From Paracyclopina nana (taxonomy: Eukaryota > Arthropoda > Copepoda > Cyclopoida > Cyclopettidae), in assembly GCA_019096065.1 (NCBI GenBank), contig JAGUCH010000004.1:7440001-7504000 (forward strand): DNA of 64,000 bases, written 5' to 3'. Position 1 is the stretch's first letter. Every line of letters begins with the position of its first letter. Of this stretch, positions 60,268 to 64,000 are shown in pieces. The position numbers and the translations under genes were made by a program. The notes under the pieces are model-generated. The model saw only the letters and a program-made list of their open reading frames with translations, made no database searches and was not told the DNA's origin.

Positions 60268-60732
60268 CAGTGCACAGTGGTTCAAAATCCCTTCTAGACG
60301 CGCACGGGGAAAAAACTCGCGAAATCGTCGAAGTCAATTTTCATAGGGCTCTAAGCTAAAAATTGACTTTCAGAGCTCCCAATTCCGCACATTTCCGCAG
60401 CCAATTTTGATGAATAATCATTAAATGGGGTCTGATTATCATGATAGCAATAATACCTAAATGTCATTCAATGTCAAAGTAAAGTTATAGAATCCTGAAA
60501 GTAGGCAAAATTTGCTGTTCTACTGTTTTTCCTCATGGAAACTTTTTCAAACAAATTTTCATTTAAAAGATGATTTCAACTCTTTTCTGTCATTTTTCAC
60601 TAATTTGAGCTATTTTCATGGCTAAGAAGCTCTCCCAAAAAGAATCTGAAAATTGGCGTCAAAATGAGAATTTGGCGATTTGGCGGAATTTCACATGAGC
60701 GTGAAAATGGCTTTTTGAACCACCGTGCAGTG
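60268..60732. mobile_element. Possible hAT-type MITE
   Basis: CAGTGCACAGTGGTTCAAAA at 60268 is matched by the reverse complement of the right end, CACTGCACGGTGGTTCAAAA (60732 inward). About 20 bp of inverted repeat begin with CAnTG as in hAT elements. The 465-bp element has no open frame. The 8-bp flanks do not match, so a target duplication is not confirmed. Confidence 0.6.
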
Positions 60733-60769
60733 GATATTAATTCCTCCCATTTCACATAATTTTGATGCG

Positions 60770-61200
60770 CGCGAAAAACTCACAAAATAGTCCACTGTGG
60801 AATTTGAACATTGATTTTGAAATTGTTTTCAAACTCAAAAAAGCTTTAAAAAATAGCCCGACTGTCAAATATTATTATTATTATTTTTTTTTGCGCGAAA
60901 AACTAATAAATAATCCACTGTGGAAGGTAGAATTATTTCTATGAGCGCAAAACTCAGAAATAATAATCCAGTGTGGATAGTAGAACATTGAATTGCAAAT
61001 TATTTCAATGCGCAGAAAAAGCTGTAAAATAATCCGCTGTGGATTGTAAACCTTTCAATTGTGCAACTTTTACTAGCGTTCTAGCTTGAAAATAGTCCAC
61101 CGTGGATAGCAAGCAATTGATTTTGAAATAAATAAGCATGCGCGTTTCAGCCAAAAAATAATCCACTGTGGGTCAGGCTGTATATCGATTACCGTGCAGC
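60770..61200 (+). repeat. Degenerate tandem repeat containing AATAATCCACTGTGGA
   Basis: AATAATCCACTGTGG or a close variant recurs about six times (near 60786, 60912, 60965, 61035, 61094, 61160), spaced 50-75 bp. Each is preceded by a GCGCGAAAAA-like stretch and followed by TTGAATTTGAAAT-like DNA. The core TCCACTGTGGA is a palindrome. Confidence 0.75.
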
Positions 61201-61293
61201 ACAGTGAGCTATTTCCCGAGTCAGACGCGCATTGAAAAATACTAATTTTGAAAAATGAAATTATGGTGCTTTTAAGTTCAGGAATGGACCACT

Positions 61294-61599
61294 GTGCATG
61301 ATGCTATGCAATTTTTCACGCATTTCCTTTGCTCTCGTCATTTTTCAGATTTTCGAGTCTATCGGTGCAAAGTTTATATAGAACAGACAACAATCGATCA
61401 CTGTCTTGAAATGAAGGGCTCGAGCTACAGCCTTCGAGTAATGAAAAATGCCAAGCAGTATTCGGCTGCAAACAAGCACTCGCCATCCATTGCCATCCCA
61501 CATCACAGCAATTTCCTCGAAGTACCTGGCAATACTACAGCATCATCATCCCTTCAAAAGTCAGAGTCGGTCAGTATCAAATCTTCAGATGGGTCATGA
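61294..61599 (+). other. Unrecognised open frame of 101 codons
   Basis: The frame includes DFRVYRCKVYIEQTTIDHCLEM, with two cysteines in a compact hydrophobic/polar alternation more protein-like than the flanking DNA. It then becomes Ser/His-rich. A polypyrimidine acceptor (CATTTTTCAG, 61339-61348) precedes the good part and no clear donor follows. It could be a single exon, or a fragment of an inserted mobile or viral glycoprotein-like gene. I cannot assign it. Confidence 0.25.
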
Positions 61600-62913
61600 C
61601 GTGAATAATATCAGACTTAATGTAGAACTTGTACAGCCCAAAAATCAGCTAGAGTCTAACCCTAAAAAACTGAACTAAAAGAAAACCTACTTTTTTTAAA
61701 AGGACTGATTAAAAAAAAGCTGGTTTTGCAGGGATGACAAAGCTGAAATAGTTTGCGTTTTTATCAATTATATCTAGTTAGTGTGGCATTTTTTGTGGCT
61801 TCATTTAAAAACACTTAAAAAATGTTTGTACGGCGAAATTTGTTTAAACTTGAGCAATAATGTCTCTCAGCGTTAAAAATAGATTGATTTATTCAAGGAA
61901 AATATGGCGCAAGAGTTTTATTACAATATTTAAATATAAAGAAAATGTATATTAGATGGGCTGCATAAAGAAAGAATTTGGGTGTATTTTAATGCGTATC
62001 AAAATTATCCATTGTGAAAAGGTGGGCATGAAAATCCTTACTTATATACAAATTCCGTACAATAGAGGGCTTTCTAATATTTTCCGATTATGACAAAAGC
62101 GCCATCTATTTAAGATGCGCGCAAATACAAAAATGCGAGCGTACTACAAAACCTCGGAACTTTTCTTGTTAAAATCACGCAACTTTTCAGTGCAATGATG
62201 TAACGGAACTTTTCTTTAATTTTCCGCAATAGTGCTGTAGTTGGAAAGTTTTGCTTTTTACCCACATTTTTTTTTGCGCAGCAAAGGCAAATTTTTTGCT
62301 CCTCCCTAAATTGAGTTAAAACTTTGGCTCATTTTTCAGCCTAATTACTCCACTTTGTGCTATAAAGCAAATGGAAGAGAATGTGAGACTGTAGCTGCTT
62401 TTACCTACAAAGTCGAGATGTAAAAAAGGCCGAGTTTTCCTTGTTTACAAGAGAAGAAGAAACACTCGCGCCACAGTGGGCATTTTTGTGCCTTGGAACG
62501 CGCATTAAAAGTCATCATGCAAAAATTAGTTACGCATCATTAATTTTGTAAGATTACTTCTTGCTAATCATTTCCTCAAGCCCAAAATTGAATAAATGAA
62601 TTAAAGTTTACATTTTCATTGATGAGCCCGAAAACTCAAAAATTATACACTTTTAAGTTATTTTTTGTTGAATTTTTGTTATCCAAAATATTGCTTGGTG
62701 AATTCTGGCCAAAATTCAATTTTTAATGAATTTTAATTTTATTATGGAAACATAAAGTTCTTTAAACGTAATTTCTTTCTTGAAAATGTATTCCGAAAGC
62801 CATTTGTACTTGTCTTTACTTAAAAATGAGCTCACAATGAGTTGCATCTCATGCGCGCGTCCAAAAGGCCTGATAAGCCACTGTGTCACGTTTTCTTGGA
62901 TGAAGCTTTTATA
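61600..62913. other. AT-rich gene-free stretch
   Basis: No exon, RNA gene or ordered repeat is recognisable here. Confidence 0.5.
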
Positions 62914-63299
62914 CCGTCTGACCGTTCAAAATTGGACGGTGCGGGAATCAAAAGTTTGTGTTATGAATTCATGAATTTTGTGGCTTAATGGGTATCGTTG
63001 GAAAGCTTGAACCTTTAGACATCTTTTTTGTTTTCTGACAAAATGAAAAATATTATAGTGAATTCCCGTGACATCAAAAATAAATGACTCACCAGTTTTT
63101 CGTGACAATTTTCTGGATTACCTTGGGAAAATTGAATTTTCCCGGTTTTTTCCTCCTTAAATTGATTTTTTCTACTTATACAAAAAAGATAGAAAAAGGC
63201 TCAATCTTTCCAACACTATCATTTAAAAGTCTTGTATTTCTTGAATATGTGACAAAAAGTTAAGATTCCGGTACCGTCCAATTTTGAACGGTCAGACTG
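62914..63299. mobile_element. Tc1/mariner-type MITE with TA target duplication
   Basis: The left end CCGTCTGACCGTTCAAAATT (62914) is mirrored at the right end (63299 inward: CAGTCTGACCGTTCAAAATT). Both continue as GGACGGTnCnGGAATC, about 36 bp of inverted repeat. TA flanks both ends (62912-62913 and 63300-63301), the Tc1/mariner target site, and the CAGT start of the right end is typical. The 386-bp element has no transposase frame, so it is non-autonomous. Confidence 0.88.
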
Positions 63300-63301
63300 T
63301 A

Positions 63302-64000
63302 TATGTAGCAAAGTTGGTAAATTACTAAGCATGCACATGGCACAGACACACACACAAGCACAAAAGAGACATATAAAGCTGGGCTAGCATATTCCCCATA
63401 TGACAAGGGATGCTAAGTTGCAACTTGTGAATTGTAGTACTATAGAATAAAGTATTTCCTTGTAGACATATGCTTTGGTGGTGGGAAATTGTGGGCATTC
63501 AATTAAGATCCTGCTACTGTAATACAAATACACATAAATAATTCCCATCCGTCGTCCTTTCTTGCCTATAAACCATTTCCAGGCACGATTTATGGGATAC
63601 AGCACACAATACTGTATTTGTGTAGGCAAATTCACTGTGATTCACCATATTCGGGGAAAATGTATTTGGAAGTGTGTATTATCATCCACCACACTCACAC
63701 AAAAGAGTCTGAAAATCCCCTATAATGGAAATTGAGTAGGCTTACGCAAAATGTATCCAGCTGTATCCGGTCCAAATTAGATTTCAATAGCATTCAAAAT
63801 GGGAAAATGTTAATGGCTGCAAGAGGATTTGGAAATTGGCAAACCAGAGCTACATTTGGCAAGGACTAACAAAAACTAAGTTAAAAAGGCAGTATTTTAA
63901 ATCTATATAAATGAAGTATACATACAGTTCTCTATGTACTAAGATGTATTCAGGCTCCCAAAAAAGTTTGAAGGACATCCCATTCCATTTGTCATGCAGT
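63302..64000. other. Gene-free right edge
   Basis: AT-rich DNA with a short CA-rich run (CACAGACACACACACAAGCAC near 63340). Nothing else can be supported. Confidence 0.45.

Overview
The window is nuclear DNA from a compact invertebrate animal genome. Coding regions are broken by short GT-AG introns, many of them 50-70 bp, and genes sit close together in head-to-head, tail-to-tail and tight same-strand arrangements. The gene set (Hillarin, Ana2/STIL, a norpA-like phospholipase C-beta, Barren/CAP-H) fits an arthropod, probably pancrustacean, but I cannot name a species. All functional names come from recognising protein families by eye; no search was run.

Layout. 1-8 kb: the first exon of a phospholipase C-beta running off the left edge, ZNF367 and, head to head with it, the LIM/transglutaminase-like protein Hillarin, with a long-TIR MITE in one intron. 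8.7-17 kb: a secreted cysteine-rich, probably GPI-anchored protein; the type II PKA regulatory subunit, with a broken inverted copy of its exon 1/2 region beside it; an eight-segment membrane protein made of two four-helix units; and a Golgi carbohydrate sulfotransferase. 17-23 kb: duplicated gene tails, then a full-length ABCC/MRP transporter. 23.5-32 kb: RAB3GAP2, TYW1 and MED26 on the plus strand. 32.8-37.4 kb: three mitotic genes on the minus strand (condensin CAP-H, a DSN1-like kinetochore protein and Ana2/STIL) packed like an operon. 38-41.9 kb: two tandem paralogous zinc-finger genes with an unfamiliar shared N-terminal domain. 41.9-45.2 kb: gene-free DNA with two MITE-like elements, flanked by a duplicated gene tail. 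45.2-57.1 kb: CCT8, EIF1AD, a SIAH-like E3, CHMP7, an ARG1-like DnaJ protein, IFT43, Rhotekin and CCDC115. 57.1-64 kb: a decayed SIRT5 relic, a 16-bp minisatellite, a degenerate 'CCACTGTGG' array and two MITEs; no confident gene.

Themes. Most genes are housekeeping and serve unrelated pathways. Functional grouping is clear only in the CAP-H/DSN1-like/Ana2 cluster, which has an E2F-type site in front of it. Pieces of gene ends have been copied locally at three places: PKA-R2, sulfotransferase/ABCC and zinc finger B. Short terminal-inverted-repeat elements account for much of the non-coding DNA.
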